Source: Clostridium sp. CAG:302 (GTDB taxonomy: Bacteria; Bacillota_I; Bacilli_A; RF39; UBA660). Taken from it: a stretch of 64,000 nt of DNA. The DNA is taken from positions 15,730-79,729 of the forward strand of contig FR887359.1 in assembly GCA_000431795.1 (NCBI GenBank), in the 5' to 3' direction. The stretch's first letter is position 1, and the number at the start of each line of letters is the position of its first letter. The position numbers were made by a program, and so were the translations under genes. Below are positions 40,817 through 50,106 of the stretch, piece by piece. A model generated the notes under the pieces. The model worked only from the letters and a program-made list of their open reading frames with translations, was not told where the DNA came from and did not search any database.

Positions 40817-41444
40817 TAAGATATTAGATTATTTAGATGAATTATATCCTAATCCCAAGTGTGAACTAGAATATACTAAAGACTATGAATTATTAATAGC
40901 TATAGTAATGAGTGCTCAAACTACTGATAAAAGAGTTAATATGGTAAATAAAGTTTTATTTAAGAAGTATCAGAGCATTAAAGAGTTATCAGAAGCAAGT
41001 CTTGAAGATATAGAAAAAATAATTAAACCAATAGGTACTTATAAAAAGAAGGCTGTATTTATTAAAGAAATAGCTACTAAATTAATAAATGATAATATTA
41101 AAGTTATTCCAAATGATAGAGAATATTTAAGCTCTTTTCCTGGAGTGGGTAGAAAAACTATAAATGTCTTTTTATCAGTTATTTATAATGAACCCTTAGT
41201 AGCGGTGGATACTCATGTAAATAGAGTAAGTAAAAGACTTAAACTAGCTAAAGATGGTGATGATGTTCTTGAGGTAGAAAAGAAACTTATGAAGAAAATA
41301 CCTAAAGATAAATGGAATAAAGTTCATCATCAGTTAGTTTTCTTTGGTAGATATAAATGTAAGAGTATCAGTCCTTTATGTACTGATTGCAAATTAAAAG
41401 ATATATGTAAATATTATTCCGTTCACTCTAAGCCAAGGTCTTAG
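40806..41444 (+). CDS. nth: Endonuclease III
   Basis: 212 aa DNA glycosylase/AP lyase for oxidised pyrimidines. The helix-hairpin-helix SFPGVGRKTINVF carries the catalytic Lys, and VAVDTHVNRV the catalytic Asp. The [4Fe-4S] loop has the C-x6-C-x2-C-x5-C spacing (KCKSISPLCTDCKLKDIC). The last nine or so codons and the stop lie inside a paired-hairpin repeat (41424-41480), so the tail YYSVHSKPRS is repeat-derived. Start overlaps dnaD. Confidence 0.93.
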   Translation: MMINKILDYLDELYPNPKCELEYTKDYELLIAIVMSAQTTDKRVNMVNKVLFKKYQSIKELSEASLEDIEKIIKPIGTYKKKAVFIKEIATKLINDNIKVIPNDREYLSSFPGVGRKTINVFLSVIYNEPLVAVDTHVNRVSKRLKLAKDGDDVLEVEKKLMKKIPKDKWNKVHHQLVFFGRYKCKSISPLCTDCKLKDICKYYSVHSKPRS

Positions 41445-41480
41445 AGTGTTATTTATAGCCTGCTTCTCAGTCTATAAATA
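41424..41480 (+). repeat. Paired-hairpin intergenic element, copy 9, overlapping the nth 3' end
   Basis: CACTCTAAG (41424-41432/41440-41448) and TATTTATAG (41450-41458/41472-41480), both perfect, tops C-CAAGG-T and C-CTGCTTCTCAG-T. The first stem holds the nth stop codon (41442-41444). Confidence 0.8.
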
Positions 41481-41541
41481 AATATCAGCCATATTCATTA
41501 TATTCGGGGTGAATACTAAATTAAAAAGAAAGGAACAAATT

Positions 41542-42387
41542 ATGGATACTAAGTTAAATGATAAGAAAATAGTAAAATTTAAAAGAATATATATAGAAAT
41601 AACTAATGTATGTAATTTAAATTGTTCTTTTTGTAGTAACTCAAACAAAGTAAAAAGAGAAATGACTCCTGAAGAATTTAAAGAAGTATTAAGTAAAATA
41701 AATAACTATACAGATTATATATATCTTCATGTAAAGGGAGAACCACTTACTCACCATAACTTAGATAAGATACTAGATATCACTAAAGAATATAATAAAA
41801 AAGTATGTATTACTACCAATGGTGTATTTCTAAAAGATAAATTACCCATATTAAAAAAATATGATAATATCTATCAAATAAATATATCCCTACATAGTGA
41901 AAATAATAAAAAAAACTATCTTGAAGATATAATATCTTCAGTAAATGAATTATCTCCATATATAAGCTACCGCTTTTGGACATTAGATAATAATAAGATG
42001 GATAATAAAACCAAAGAATATATTAAAATATTAAAAAAAGTCTATAATAAAGAAGAAATATATGATGGTATAAAACTAAAAGATAAAGTATATTTAAGTT
42101 TAGACAATAAATTTACTTGGCCAAGTATAAATAATAATTATTATAATGAAAAAGGTACTTGTCTAGGAGCTAAAACTCAGTTAGCTATATTATCTGATGG
42201 TACAGTTAGTATCTGCTGTCTAGATAGTGAAGGAGTATCAAATTTAGGTAATATTTATTTAAGTACTATGGAAGATATTCTGGCTAGTGATAAATATCAA
42301 AATATTCTAAAAGGTTTTAATGATAATAAAGTATATTTAGATATATGTAAACATTGTTCATATAAAGAAAGATTTGATAAAAAATAG
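41542..42387 (+). CDS. Radical SAM protein with SPASM-like C-terminus
   Basis: 281 aa. The radical SAM cluster motif CNLNCSFC (Cys 24, 28, 31) opens the TIM-barrel part; HVKGEPLTH and CITTNGVFL are the usual following strands. The C-terminal segment ICCLDSEGVSNLGNI ... CKHCSYKERF looks like a SPASM/twitch auxiliary cluster. Such enzymes often modify peptides or act as anaerobic maturases; no precursor peptide gene is adjacent, so the substrate is unknown. ATG 41542 has AAAGGAA upstream; the frame is open from 41509. Confidence 0.78.
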   Translation: MDTKLNDKKIVKFKRIYIEITNVCNLNCSFCSNSNKVKREMTPEEFKEVLSKINNYTDYIYLHVKGEPLTHHNLDKILDITKEYNKKVCITTNGVFLKDKLPILKKYDNIYQINISLHSENNKKNYLEDIISSVNELSPYISYRFWTLDNNKMDNKTKEYIKILKKVYNKEEIYDGIKLKDKVYLSLDNKFTWPSINNNYYNEKGTCLGAKTQLAILSDGTVSICCLDSEGVSNLGNIYLSTMEDILASDKYQNILKGFNDNKVYLDICKHCSYKERFDKK

Positions 42388-42479
42388 TAAGATAAATTTG
42401 TAAATAAAAAAGTAAATAGCTAGTAAAAACTTTTTACTTTTTTTCTTTTGTGATATACTAAGTATAGGTGAGGTACAAT

Positions 42480-44288
42480 ATGTGTGGAATAAATGGAATA
42501 ATAAGTAAAGAAAAAGACAAAGATAAATTAATAAAAGAAATGAATAAAAGAATAGTTCATCGTGGACCTGATGCTGAAGGTATATATGTAGATGATAATG
42601 TTGCCTTAGGTCAAAGAAGACTATCAATAATCGATCTTGAGGGTGGTAATCAGCCTATATATAATAAAGATAAAAGTATTTTAATAGTATATAATGGTGA
42701 AGTATATAATTATAAAGAATTAAAAGAAGAATTAACTGAATACGAGTTTCAAACAAACTCTGATACTGAAGTAATATTACATGGATATGAAAAGTGGGGT
42801 AAAGAGTTACCTAAAAAGTTAAGAGGTATGTTTGCCTATGCTATCTACGATAAGAATAAAAATGAAATATTTATATCTAGAGATCATTTTGGTATTAAAC
42901 CATTATACTATTATCAAAATAAAGATGTAATATTATTTGGTTCAGAAATAAAAAGTTTTTTAGCTCATCCTAAATTTAAAAAAGAATTAAATAAAGAGTT
43001 AATAGGACCATATCTAACATTTAGTTTTACTCCAACAGATGAAACATTCTTTAAAGATGTCTATAGATTACCTGGTGGTCACTCTATGACTATTAATGTT
43101 AAAACTAAGAAAATAAAAATAGAAAGATATTTTAAAGTTGAGTTTTCTAATACCAAAGAAAGTTTTGATGAGGTAGTTGAGGAAATCTCTAAAGTAATGG
43201 ATGATTCAGTAAAACATCATCTAATAAGTGATGTTGAAGTTGGTTCTTTCCTTTCTAGCGGTGTTGATTCTTCTTACTTAGTAAGTTTAGCAAAACCAGA
43301 TAAAACTTATACTATTGGTTTTGATTTAGCTAAATATAGTGAAATAGAATATGCTAAAGATTTAACTGATAAATTAAAAATAAAGAATATTAGTGAAAAA
43401 ATATCTAAAGAAGAATATATGAAAGCTATTCCTGATGTCTACTACCACATGGATGAGCCAACTGCTGATGGCTGTGCAATAGCGGTATACTTCTTATCAA
43501 GACTTGCCAGTAAAGATGTAAAAGTAGTACTATCAGGAGAAGGAGCTGATGAGTTCTTTGGAGGCTATAATAGTTATGATGATAACTTTTATACTAAATT
43601 ACCATTATTTGTAAGAAAGACACTTGCTAGTATTTGTAAAGTTTTACCTAAAAATAAAATAACTAGATATATAATAAGAAGAGGAATGTCAATAGAAGAA
43701 TCTTATGTTAGTATAAATAGAACTTATTATGATGATGAATTAAAAGATGTACTAAAATATAAAGATTATATAAAAAATAAAGATATAACTAAAGAAGTAT
43801 ATGAAGAGTATAAAGATTATAATAAACTAAATAAAATGCTCGCAGTAGATATAAGATATTGGCTAAGTAATAATATTCTTACTATTGTAGATAGAATGAC
43901 TATGGCTCACTCTATAGAATCTAGAGTACCATTTACTGATATAGATGTCTTTAAAGTATCTAGTATATTACCAAAGAAATATAAAGTAAGTGAAGGTACT
44001 ACTAAAGTGGCTTTAAGAGAGGCTGCTAAAAAGGTAATACCAAATGATGCTTATAAAAAGAAAAAACTAGGCTTTCCAGTACCAATTAGAGAATGGATAA
44101 GAGAAGACGACTTTTATAATGAAATAAAAAATACATTTAATACCGATATTTCTAAAGAGTTATTCAATAATGATTATCTAATGAAAATATTAGATGAACA
44201 TAAAAATAGAGAAAAAGATAATTATCGTAGGATATGGGCTGTATATAGTTTCTTAAAATGGTATGAAGAATACTTTGTAAAAAGATAA
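42480..44288 (+). CDS. asnB: Asparagine synthase (glutamine-hydrolysing)
   Basis: 602 aa. The N-terminal nucleophile Cys2 (MCGINGI) starts the glutaminase domain, with GPDAEG, RRLSIIDLEGGNQP and YNGEVYNY. The synthetase domain has the pyrophosphate loop SSGVDSSYL and GEGADEFFGGY. It makes Asn from Asp, ATP and Gln; relatives of the same architecture amidate wall peptides, so a wall role cannot be excluded. The start is fixed by the required Cys2 (an ATG 12 nt upstream would block it) and by GAGG. An extended -10, TGATATACT, lies at 42451-42459. Confidence 0.88.
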   Translation: MCGINGIISKEKDKDKLIKEMNKRIVHRGPDAEGIYVDDNVALGQRRLSIIDLEGGNQPIYNKDKSILIVYNGEVYNYKELKEELTEYEFQTNSDTEVILHGYEKWGKELPKKLRGMFAYAIYDKNKNEIFISRDHFGIKPLYYYQNKDVILFGSEIKSFLAHPKFKKELNKELIGPYLTFSFTPTDETFFKDVYRLPGGHSMTINVKTKKIKIERYFKVEFSNTKESFDEVVEEISKVMDDSVKHHLISDVEVGSFLSSGVDSSYLVSLAKPDKTYTIGFDLAKYSEIEYAKDLTDKLKIKNISEKISKEEYMKAIPDVYYHMDEPTADGCAIAVYFLSRLASKDVKVVLSGEGADEFFGGYNSYDDNFYTKLPLFVRKTLASICKVLPKNKITRYIIRRGMSIEESYVSINRTYYDDELKDVLKYKDYIKNKDITKEVYEEYKDYNKLNKMLAVDIRYWLSNNILTIVDRMTMAHSIESRVPFTDIDVFKVSSILPKKYKVSEGTTKVALREAAKKVIPNDAYKKKKLGFPVPIREWIREDDFYNEIKNTFNTDISKELFNNDYLMKILDEHKNREKDNYRRIWAVYSFLKWYEEYFVKR

Positions 44289-44341
44289 TAAAAAACTTCT
44301 TTTTTTAAATTAGGGATGATATAATCTTATTAGGGAGAGGA

Positions 44342-45271
44342 GTGATTATTATTAAAAAGAAAATATTATTAATATTAGCAGTAATATTAATGGGTTTTGG
44401 TACATTATATAGACCAGCTTTAGCGGATTCTGGATGGGATTCTGATTATGATTCAGGAGGAAGTTGGGATTCAGGAAGTGACTGGGATTCTAGTAGTAGC
44501 TGGGATTCAGGTAGTGATTGGGATTCCAGTAGTAGTTGGAGTTCTGGTGGAAGTTCTATTAGTGGCTCAGGTGGTGGTATTTCATTAGTAGCGGTTATTA
44601 TTGTAGTTGTTATAATAGTAGTAGTGGTTTCTAAAAATGGTGGTAACAAAGGTGGAGGAAGTTCTAATATATCAAATAGTATAAATGGTTCTAATAATAT
44701 AAGTAATTATAAAGATATTGATTCGGAAAAAATAAAGAGTATTGATAAAGATTTAAATGTTAGTGAATTCAAAACAAAAGTATTTAGAACATATAAAGAT
44801 ATTCAAACAGCATGGATGAACTTTGATACAGATACTATAAGAAAATTAACCACTGATGAAATATATAACATGTATAGTAGTCAATTAGAAACATTAAAAC
44901 TAAAGAAACAAAGAAACATCATGAAAGATATAGAATTAATTGACGTTAAGATAATAGATATTCATAAAGAAAATGATGTTATTACAATAGATGCATATTT
45001 AAATGTAAAATGCTATGATTATGTTATAAAAGATGCAACTGGAGAGGTAACTCGTGGAACAGACAAATCTAAAATGAATATAAAATATAAATTATCATTT
45101 GTTAAGTCAGCATCAAATAACAATACAGAAGAAAAATGTCCTAACTGTGGAGCACCGGTAGACATAGTAAGTTCTGCAGTTTGCCCATATTGCGATAGTA
45201 CTTTAGTAAAAGATGCTGGAGATTATGTAATGAGTAAAAAAGTATCTTTGGGACAAACTTTAGAAAGGTAA
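44342..45271 (+). CDS. Tim44-like/zinc-ribbon membrane protein with Trp-Asp-Ser repeats (YdjG/H-like)
   Basis: 309 aa from GTG 44342 (GGGAGAGG just upstream, spacing tight). Signal peptide to about residue 28 (RPALA|DSG), then tandem WDSGSDWDSSSS repeats, Ser/Gly-rich (to about 80), one transmembrane helix (VAVIIVVVIIVVVV), a Tim44-like domain (about 130-255, ADP-free lipid-binding fold in the family) and a C-terminal zinc ribbon (CPNCGAPVDIVSSAVCPYC). The set of this gene, the next and the SPFH gene recalls the Bacillus ydjGHI stress genes. An extended -10 (TGATATAAT, 44317-44325) precedes it. Confidence 0.65.
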   Translation: MIIIKKKILLILAVILMGFGTLYRPALADSGWDSDYDSGGSWDSGSDWDSSSSWDSGSDWDSSSSWSSGGSSISGSGGGISLVAVIIVVVIIVVVVSKNGGNKGGGSSNISNSINGSNNISNYKDIDSEKIKSIDKDLNVSEFKTKVFRTYKDIQTAWMNFDTDTIRKLTTDEIYNMYSSQLETLKLKKQRNIMKDIELIDVKIIDIHKENDVITIDAYLNVKCYDYVIKDATGEVTRGTDKSKMNIKYKLSFVKSASNNNTEEKCPNCGAPVDIVSSAVCPYCDSTLVKDAGDYVMSKKVSLGQTLER

Positions 45272-45275
45272 GTTT

Positions 45276-45791
45276 ATGGAAGATTTTAATGAAGCAATGT
45301 TTAAAACAAAAGTCGATAATATATTTGTAAAATTATATACTTGTATTATGAAAGGTGATTTAACAGATGTTAGACACTTTATAAGTGAAGAATTATATAA
45401 TAATTATATTAATAAAATAAATGAATTAATTAGTCATAATAAAAGACAAATGTATGATGAAATTAATGTTAAAAACACTATGATTATAAACAGGAAGATT
45501 TTAGAAGATAAAGAAATTATTGATGTAGAAATAGTTTCTAGATATATGGATTATATAATTGACATAAATACTGGTGATCTTATATCAGGAGATGATACAA
45601 GAAGGATAGAGAGAAGAAATATATTAAGATTTGAAAAAAAGTTAAATACTAAAGATTTTGGTATTGTTCGCAAATGTCCGGGATGTGGTGCTAGTATTAA
45701 TGTTAATAATACTGGTAAGTGTGAGTATTGTGATACAATATTCAATTTAGATGACTATGATTATATTTTAGTGTCAATAAATGTAAATTAA
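45276..45791 (+). CDS. Cytoplasmic Tim44-like/zinc-ribbon protein, paralogue of the preceding gene
   Basis: 171 aa. The Tim44-like region (FKTKVDNIFVKLYTCIMKGDLTDVRHFISEEL) aligns with residues 135-175 of its neighbour, and the C-terminal ribbon CPGCGASINVNNTGKCEYC with its zinc site. There is no signal, repeat or helix, so this copy stays in the cytosol. 4-nt gap from the upstream stop; likely translationally coupled. Confidence 0.65.
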   Translation: MEDFNEAMFKTKVDNIFVKLYTCIMKGDLTDVRHFISEELYNNYINKINELISHNKRQMYDEINVKNTMIINRKILEDKEIIDVEIVSRYMDYIIDINTGDLISGDDTRRIERRNILRFEKKLNTKDFGIVRKCPGCGASINVNNTGKCEYCDTIFNLDDYDYILVSINVN

Positions 45792-45845
45792 TAAAAAATA
45801 TTAAAAAAGTATGCTATAATTAAATAAATAAGAGGAGGAAATAAT

Positions 45846-47027
45846 ATGGGATTAATAAAAGCATTTAGTACTTCAAAGTCTTCTGTTTTAGGAGAACAGT
45901 TTAAGGAGTACGTAACATGTCCAACAATGGATAAAGGGGTACTAGTACAAAGGGGAATAGTAGAACATGGCAAAGGAAATAAAAATCCTTCTGAGAATAT
46001 AATATCTAATGGAAGTGTCATTGCTGTACCAGAAGGAACTGCAATGATGGTTATAGAGAATGGTGCAATTTTAGAATTCTCTGCTGTAGCAGGAACATAT
46101 ACTTTTGATAAAGGAACAGAAACTAGTGTCTTTGAAGGTGGTTTTGGTAAGGGCTTAGTTGAAGCTATTAAAAAGATGGGAAAGAGAACAACATTTGGAG
46201 GTCAAACTGCTAATGATCAAAGGGTTTATTATATAAACTTACTTGCCATAACAGGTAATAAATTTGGCTCTCCACAACCAAGGAAAATAACTGATGATAA
46301 ATATGGAATGCTTGAAGTGACTTTTTTTGGCGAGTATGCTATAAAAATAGATGATCCAACTATATTAGTTCAAAATGTAATTGGTTCCAATGCTAAGGAT
46401 ACAATATATTATAGCGATATTCTTGAAGATCAATTTAAAACTAAGTTTGTTGAAAAACTAACGCAAGCAATAACTGTTGTAATGAGAAAACACAAAATAC
46501 CTTTTGGTGATATTGGTATGTATAATACAGATATAGTAACAGAAATGAATAACCTATTACAAAACGATTTAGTAGAAAAGTATGGTGTTAAAATTTCTGA
46601 TATAGCAATTGCGGATATTAATTTAACTGATAAATCAATGGAAAGAGTATCCAAGATTGATGACGCTACAATATTCTCAAATAGTTCTCTTCAGTCAGGA
46701 TTAATGGCTGAGGCAAGTGCTGAAGCAATGAAGAGTGCTGCTTCTAATAGTAATGGAGCAATGATGGGATTCATGGGAATGAATATGGCTCAAAATAGTG
46801 GTGCAACAATGATGGGAGCAGTACAAAAAGGCGATACTGTTTCAAATGAGGAAAGAGAAATGCCAGAACCTGGAAGCTTATTTAAGAAAGAAGAACCTAA
46901 AAAGGAAGAATCAGTGCAAGAAGCAAATGTAGAAGAAAGCAGTACAGGGCCTAAGTTTTGTCCTAATTGCGGAGCTCCTGCTAATGGTGGAAACTTCTGT
47001 ACAAACTGTGGTAATAAACTAAGATAG
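45846..47027 (+). CDS. SPFH-domain protein with C-terminal zinc ribbons (YdjI-like)
   Basis: 393 aa. The N-terminal two-thirds is a band-7/SPFH region of the virion-core/YdjI type (LVQRGIVEHGKG, VPEGTAMMVIENGAILEF, ISDIAIADINLTDKSMERV). It is followed by an Ala/Met-rich linker, an acidic spacer, and two CxxC ribbons (FCPNCGAPANGGNFCTNCG). Bacillus YdjI is recruited to membranes under envelope stress with PspA; no pspA gene is in this window. It has its own extended -10 (TGCTATAAT, 45812-45820) and GAGGAGG site, so it can be expressed independently of the two Tim44-like genes. Confidence 0.78.
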   Translation: MGLIKAFSTSKSSVLGEQFKEYVTCPTMDKGVLVQRGIVEHGKGNKNPSENIISNGSVIAVPEGTAMMVIENGAILEFSAVAGTYTFDKGTETSVFEGGFGKGLVEAIKKMGKRTTFGGQTANDQRVYYINLLAITGNKFGSPQPRKITDDKYGMLEVTFFGEYAIKIDDPTILVQNVIGSNAKDTIYYSDILEDQFKTKFVEKLTQAITVVMRKHKIPFGDIGMYNTDIVTEMNNLLQNDLVEKYGVKISDIAIADINLTDKSMERVSKIDDATIFSNSSLQSGLMAEASAEAMKSAASNSNGAMMGFMGMNMAQNSGATMMGAVQKGDTVSNEEREMPEPGSLFKKEEPKKEESVQEANVEESSTGPKFCPNCGAPANGGNFCTNCGNKLR

Positions 47028-47109
47028 TAAAAAAATTACTATCTCTTTAAATTCATATATTTAGATATAATGTTTAAGAATTATTATATTAAAGAAAGAG
47101 GTAGATAAA

Positions 47110-48753
47110 ATGACTGATATAGAAATAGCAAGAAGTATAAATCCTAAAGATATAACTGAAGTAGCCAAAACTCTTGGTATTGAAAATAAAATAGAATTAT
47201 ATGGTAGTAATAAAGCTAAAATATCTTTAGATTTATTAGATAAAAAAAGAAATAGTAAATTAGTTTTAGTAACTGCCATAAATCCCACTCCAATGGGTGA
47301 GGGTAAAACTACGGTCTCAATATCTTTAAATGATGCTTTGCGTAAATTAGGTAAGAAAAGTATTTTAACACTAAGGGAACCATCACTAGGACCAGTATTT
47401 GGTGTGAAGGGAGGAGCTACCGGAGGAGGATATGCTCAGGTAATACCCATGGAAGATATTAATCTTCATTTTACTGGGGATTTTCATGCCATAACTACTG
47501 CTAATAATTTATTATGTTCAGTGATAGATAACCATATCTATCAAGGCAACACTTTAAATATTGATAAAGTAATATTTAAAAGATGTTTAGATTTAAATGA
47601 TAGACAGTTAAGGGTAATAAATACAGGGTTATCAAAAGAAAAAAATACTAAAGAGAGAATTGATGGCTTTGATATAACTGCTGCTTCTGAAATAATGGCC
47701 ATTTTATGTCTTAGTAAAGATTTAAATGACTTAAAGAGAAGACTAGGTAATATTGTAATTGGCTATGATAATAAAGGAAAAGAGATAACTGCTAGAATGT
47801 TAAAGGCTGATGGAGCAATGACTGTTTTACTAAAAGATGCTATAAAGCCTAATTTAGTTCAAACCCTCGAAGGTAATCCATGCATCATACATGGTGGACC
47901 ATTTGCTAATATTGCTCATGGATGTAATAGTGTAATAGCTACTAATATTGCTATGTCATTAGGAGATATTACAATAACTGAAGCAGGTTTTGGAGCGGAC
48001 CTAGGAGCAGAAAAATTCTTAGATATAAAATGTCGAAATATTAATACTCACCCTGATGCAGTAGTTCTAGTAGCTACAATTAGATCACTTAAATATCATG
48101 GAGGAATGCTTAAAGAGAATATAGCAAAAGAAAGTATTGACTATCTAGAAAAAGGTATGAATAATCTATATAAACATATACATAATTTAAAAGAAGTATA
48201 TGGACTTAATGTAGTCGTAGCTATTAATAGGTTCAGTGCTGATACAAACAAAGAAATTAGTTTTTTAGAAGAAAAATTAAATAAAATAGATGTAGATTAT
48301 GCTGTTACTGATGGCTATTCATTAGGTAGTAATGGAAGTATAGAATTAGCTAGAAAAGTTTTAGATAATATTAATAAACCTAATAACTTTAACTATGCTT
48401 ATGATATAAATGATAGTATTAAAGAAAAGATATATAAAGTATCTGCAAAAATATATGGTGCTAAAGATGTAGAGTATTCAGATGTAGCTTTAGAAAAACT
48501 ATCACTACTCGAAGAAAAATATAATAATGTACCAATATGTATTGCTAAAACACAGTATTCATTATCGGATGATCCAAAGAATTTGGATCCTAAGAAAGAC
48601 TATAATATTCATGTGATAGATCTTGTACTAAAGAGTGGTGCAGAATTTATCGTAGTCTTAACTGGAGACATAATGACTATGCCAGGATTACCAAAGGTAC
48701 CAAATAGTGAGAATATCGATATTATAGATGATGTAACTATAGGAATATTTTAG
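47110..48753 (+). CDS. fhs: Formate--tetrahydrofolate ligase
   Basis: 547 aa, near the usual 556. Makes 10-formyl-THF from formate, ATP and THF for purine and fMet synthesis. The ATP loop is NPTPMGEGKTT; EPSLGPVFGVKGGATGGGYAQV, INLHFTGDFHAI and the MTMPGLPKVP end are all conserved. It is transcribed alone and does not sit with folD or other one-carbon genes here. Confidence 0.96.
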   Translation: MTDIEIARSINPKDITEVAKTLGIENKIELYGSNKAKISLDLLDKKRNSKLVLVTAINPTPMGEGKTTVSISLNDALRKLGKKSILTLREPSLGPVFGVKGGATGGGYAQVIPMEDINLHFTGDFHAITTANNLLCSVIDNHIYQGNTLNIDKVIFKRCLDLNDRQLRVINTGLSKEKNTKERIDGFDITAASEIMAILCLSKDLNDLKRRLGNIVIGYDNKGKEITARMLKADGAMTVLLKDAIKPNLVQTLEGNPCIIHGGPFANIAHGCNSVIATNIAMSLGDITITEAGFGADLGAEKFLDIKCRNINTHPDAVVLVATIRSLKYHGGMLKENIAKESIDYLEKGMNNLYKHIHNLKEVYGLNVVVAINRFSADTNKEISFLEEKLNKIDVDYAVTDGYSLGSNGSIELARKVLDNINKPNNFNYAYDINDSIKEKIYKVSAKIYGAKDVEYSDVALEKLSLLEEKYNNVPICIAKTQYSLSDDPKNLDPKKDYNIHVIDLVLKSGAEFIVVLTGDIMTMPGLPKVPNSENIDIIDDVTIGIF

Positions 48754-48766
48754 TATTCCTTTTCTT
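48741..48766 (+). terminator. fhs terminator
   Basis: AGGAATAT/GTATTCCT (48741-48748/48753-48760, one wobble) and TTTTCTTT; it includes the TAG stop. Confidence 0.7.
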
Positions 48767-48827
48767 TATAAATGCTTTATTTTATTAAAATAATGTGCTA
48801 AAATACTAAAAGAAAGAAGGAAGAAGT

Positions 48828-50093
48828 ATGAAAGTAGGAATATGTTCATTAGGATGTAAAGTTAATATATATGAAAGCGAATTAGTTACTAATATATTAA
48901 AAAATAATAATTATACAGTAGTGGATTTTGAGGATAAAGCAGATATATATATAATAAATACTTGTAGTGTAACTAATGAAAGTGATAAGAAAAGCAGAAA
49001 GATGATAAATAGGGCTAAGAAGAATAATCCTGCCGCTATTATTATAGTAATGGGTTGTTATAGCCAGGTTAATGCCGAGGATATAGATGTAGATATTGTC
49101 TTAGGTAATAAAGATAAATCTAAAATAGTAGAAATAATTGAAGAATATATAAAAACAAAGCAAAAGAAAAAAATAATATATGATTTAACTAAAGTAGACT
49201 TTGAAAAGATGGAAATAACTAATTTTGATAGTCATACTAGAGCTTTTGTAAAAATACAAGATGGATGTAATGCTTTTTGCTCCTACTGTATAATACCCTA
49301 TGTAAGAGGTAGAGTAAGAAGTAAAGATCCTGAAGATGTTATTAAAGAAGTAACAACACTAGTGGAAAAAGGTTATAAAGAAATAGTACTAACAGGTATT
49401 CATACGGGTAGGTATGGAACTGATATAAATACTACCCTTGAAGAACTATTAAATAAATTAGTAAATATACCAAATATATATCGTATAAGATTATCTTCAA
49501 TAGAGATAAATGAAATAACTCCAGGTATAAAAGAATTATTAAAAGAAAATAAAGTGATGGCTAAACATTTACATATACCATTACAATCAGGATCTAATAA
49601 AATATTAAAACTTATGAATAGAAGATATAACAAAGAAGAATTTCTGTCTATGGTAGATAATTTAAGAGATATACCTGATATATCTTTAACTACTGATTTA
49701 ATTGTAGGCTTTCCAAATGAAGGTGAAGAAGAATTTAATGAGACAATAGATACTCTAAAAAAAATAGGCTTTACTAAGATTCATACTTTTCCATATTCAA
49801 AAAGAAAGGGTACCCCAGCGGCCATTATGGATAATCAGGTATTCCCAGAAGAAAAGAAAAAGAGAGTACATAGAATATTAGACTTATCTAATAAGTATGA
49901 ACATAATTTCTATGAAAGTAAGATAGGCAAAATCTATGATGGTGTAGTAGAGGTTCATTCTAATGGTACCACTATTGTTCACACCTCCAACTTTATACCA
50001 GTAATTATTAATGATATAGTAGAAGAGGGTACTATAGTAGATGTTAAAATAGAAAAAGTAGAAGATTTAAAAGTATATGGAAGAATAGTTTAA
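48828..50093 (+). CDS. mtaB: tRNA (t6A37) methylthiotransferase MtaB
   Basis: 421 aa radical SAM methylthiotransferase that turns t6A37 into ms2t6A in tRNAs reading ANN codons. The UPF0004 domain has Cys in SLGCKVN, INTCSVT and MGCYSQ; the radical SAM motif is CNAFCSYC; a TRAM domain closes the protein. The SLGCKVN opening and CNAFCSYCIIPYVRGR favour MtaB over MiaB. The following ART-like gene starts 13 nt later. Confidence 0.92.
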   Translation: MKVGICSLGCKVNIYESELVTNILKNNNYTVVDFEDKADIYIINTCSVTNESDKKSRKMINRAKKNNPAAIIIVMGCYSQVNAEDIDVDIVLGNKDKSKIVEIIEEYIKTKQKKKIIYDLTKVDFEKMEITNFDSHTRAFVKIQDGCNAFCSYCIIPYVRGRVRSKDPEDVIKEVTTLVEKGYKEIVLTGIHTGRYGTDINTTLEELLNKLVNIPNIYRIRLSSIEINEITPGIKELLKENKVMAKHLHIPLQSGSNKILKLMNRRYNKEEFLSMVDNLRDIPDISLTTDLIVGFPNEGEEEFNETIDTLKKIGFTKIHTFPYSKRKGTPAAIMDNQVFPEEKKKRVHRILDLSNKYEHNFYESKIGKIYDGVVEVHSNGTTIVHTSNFIPVIINDIVEEGTIVDVKIEKVEDLKVYGRIV

Positions 50094-50106
50094 AAGGAGA
50101 ATAAAT

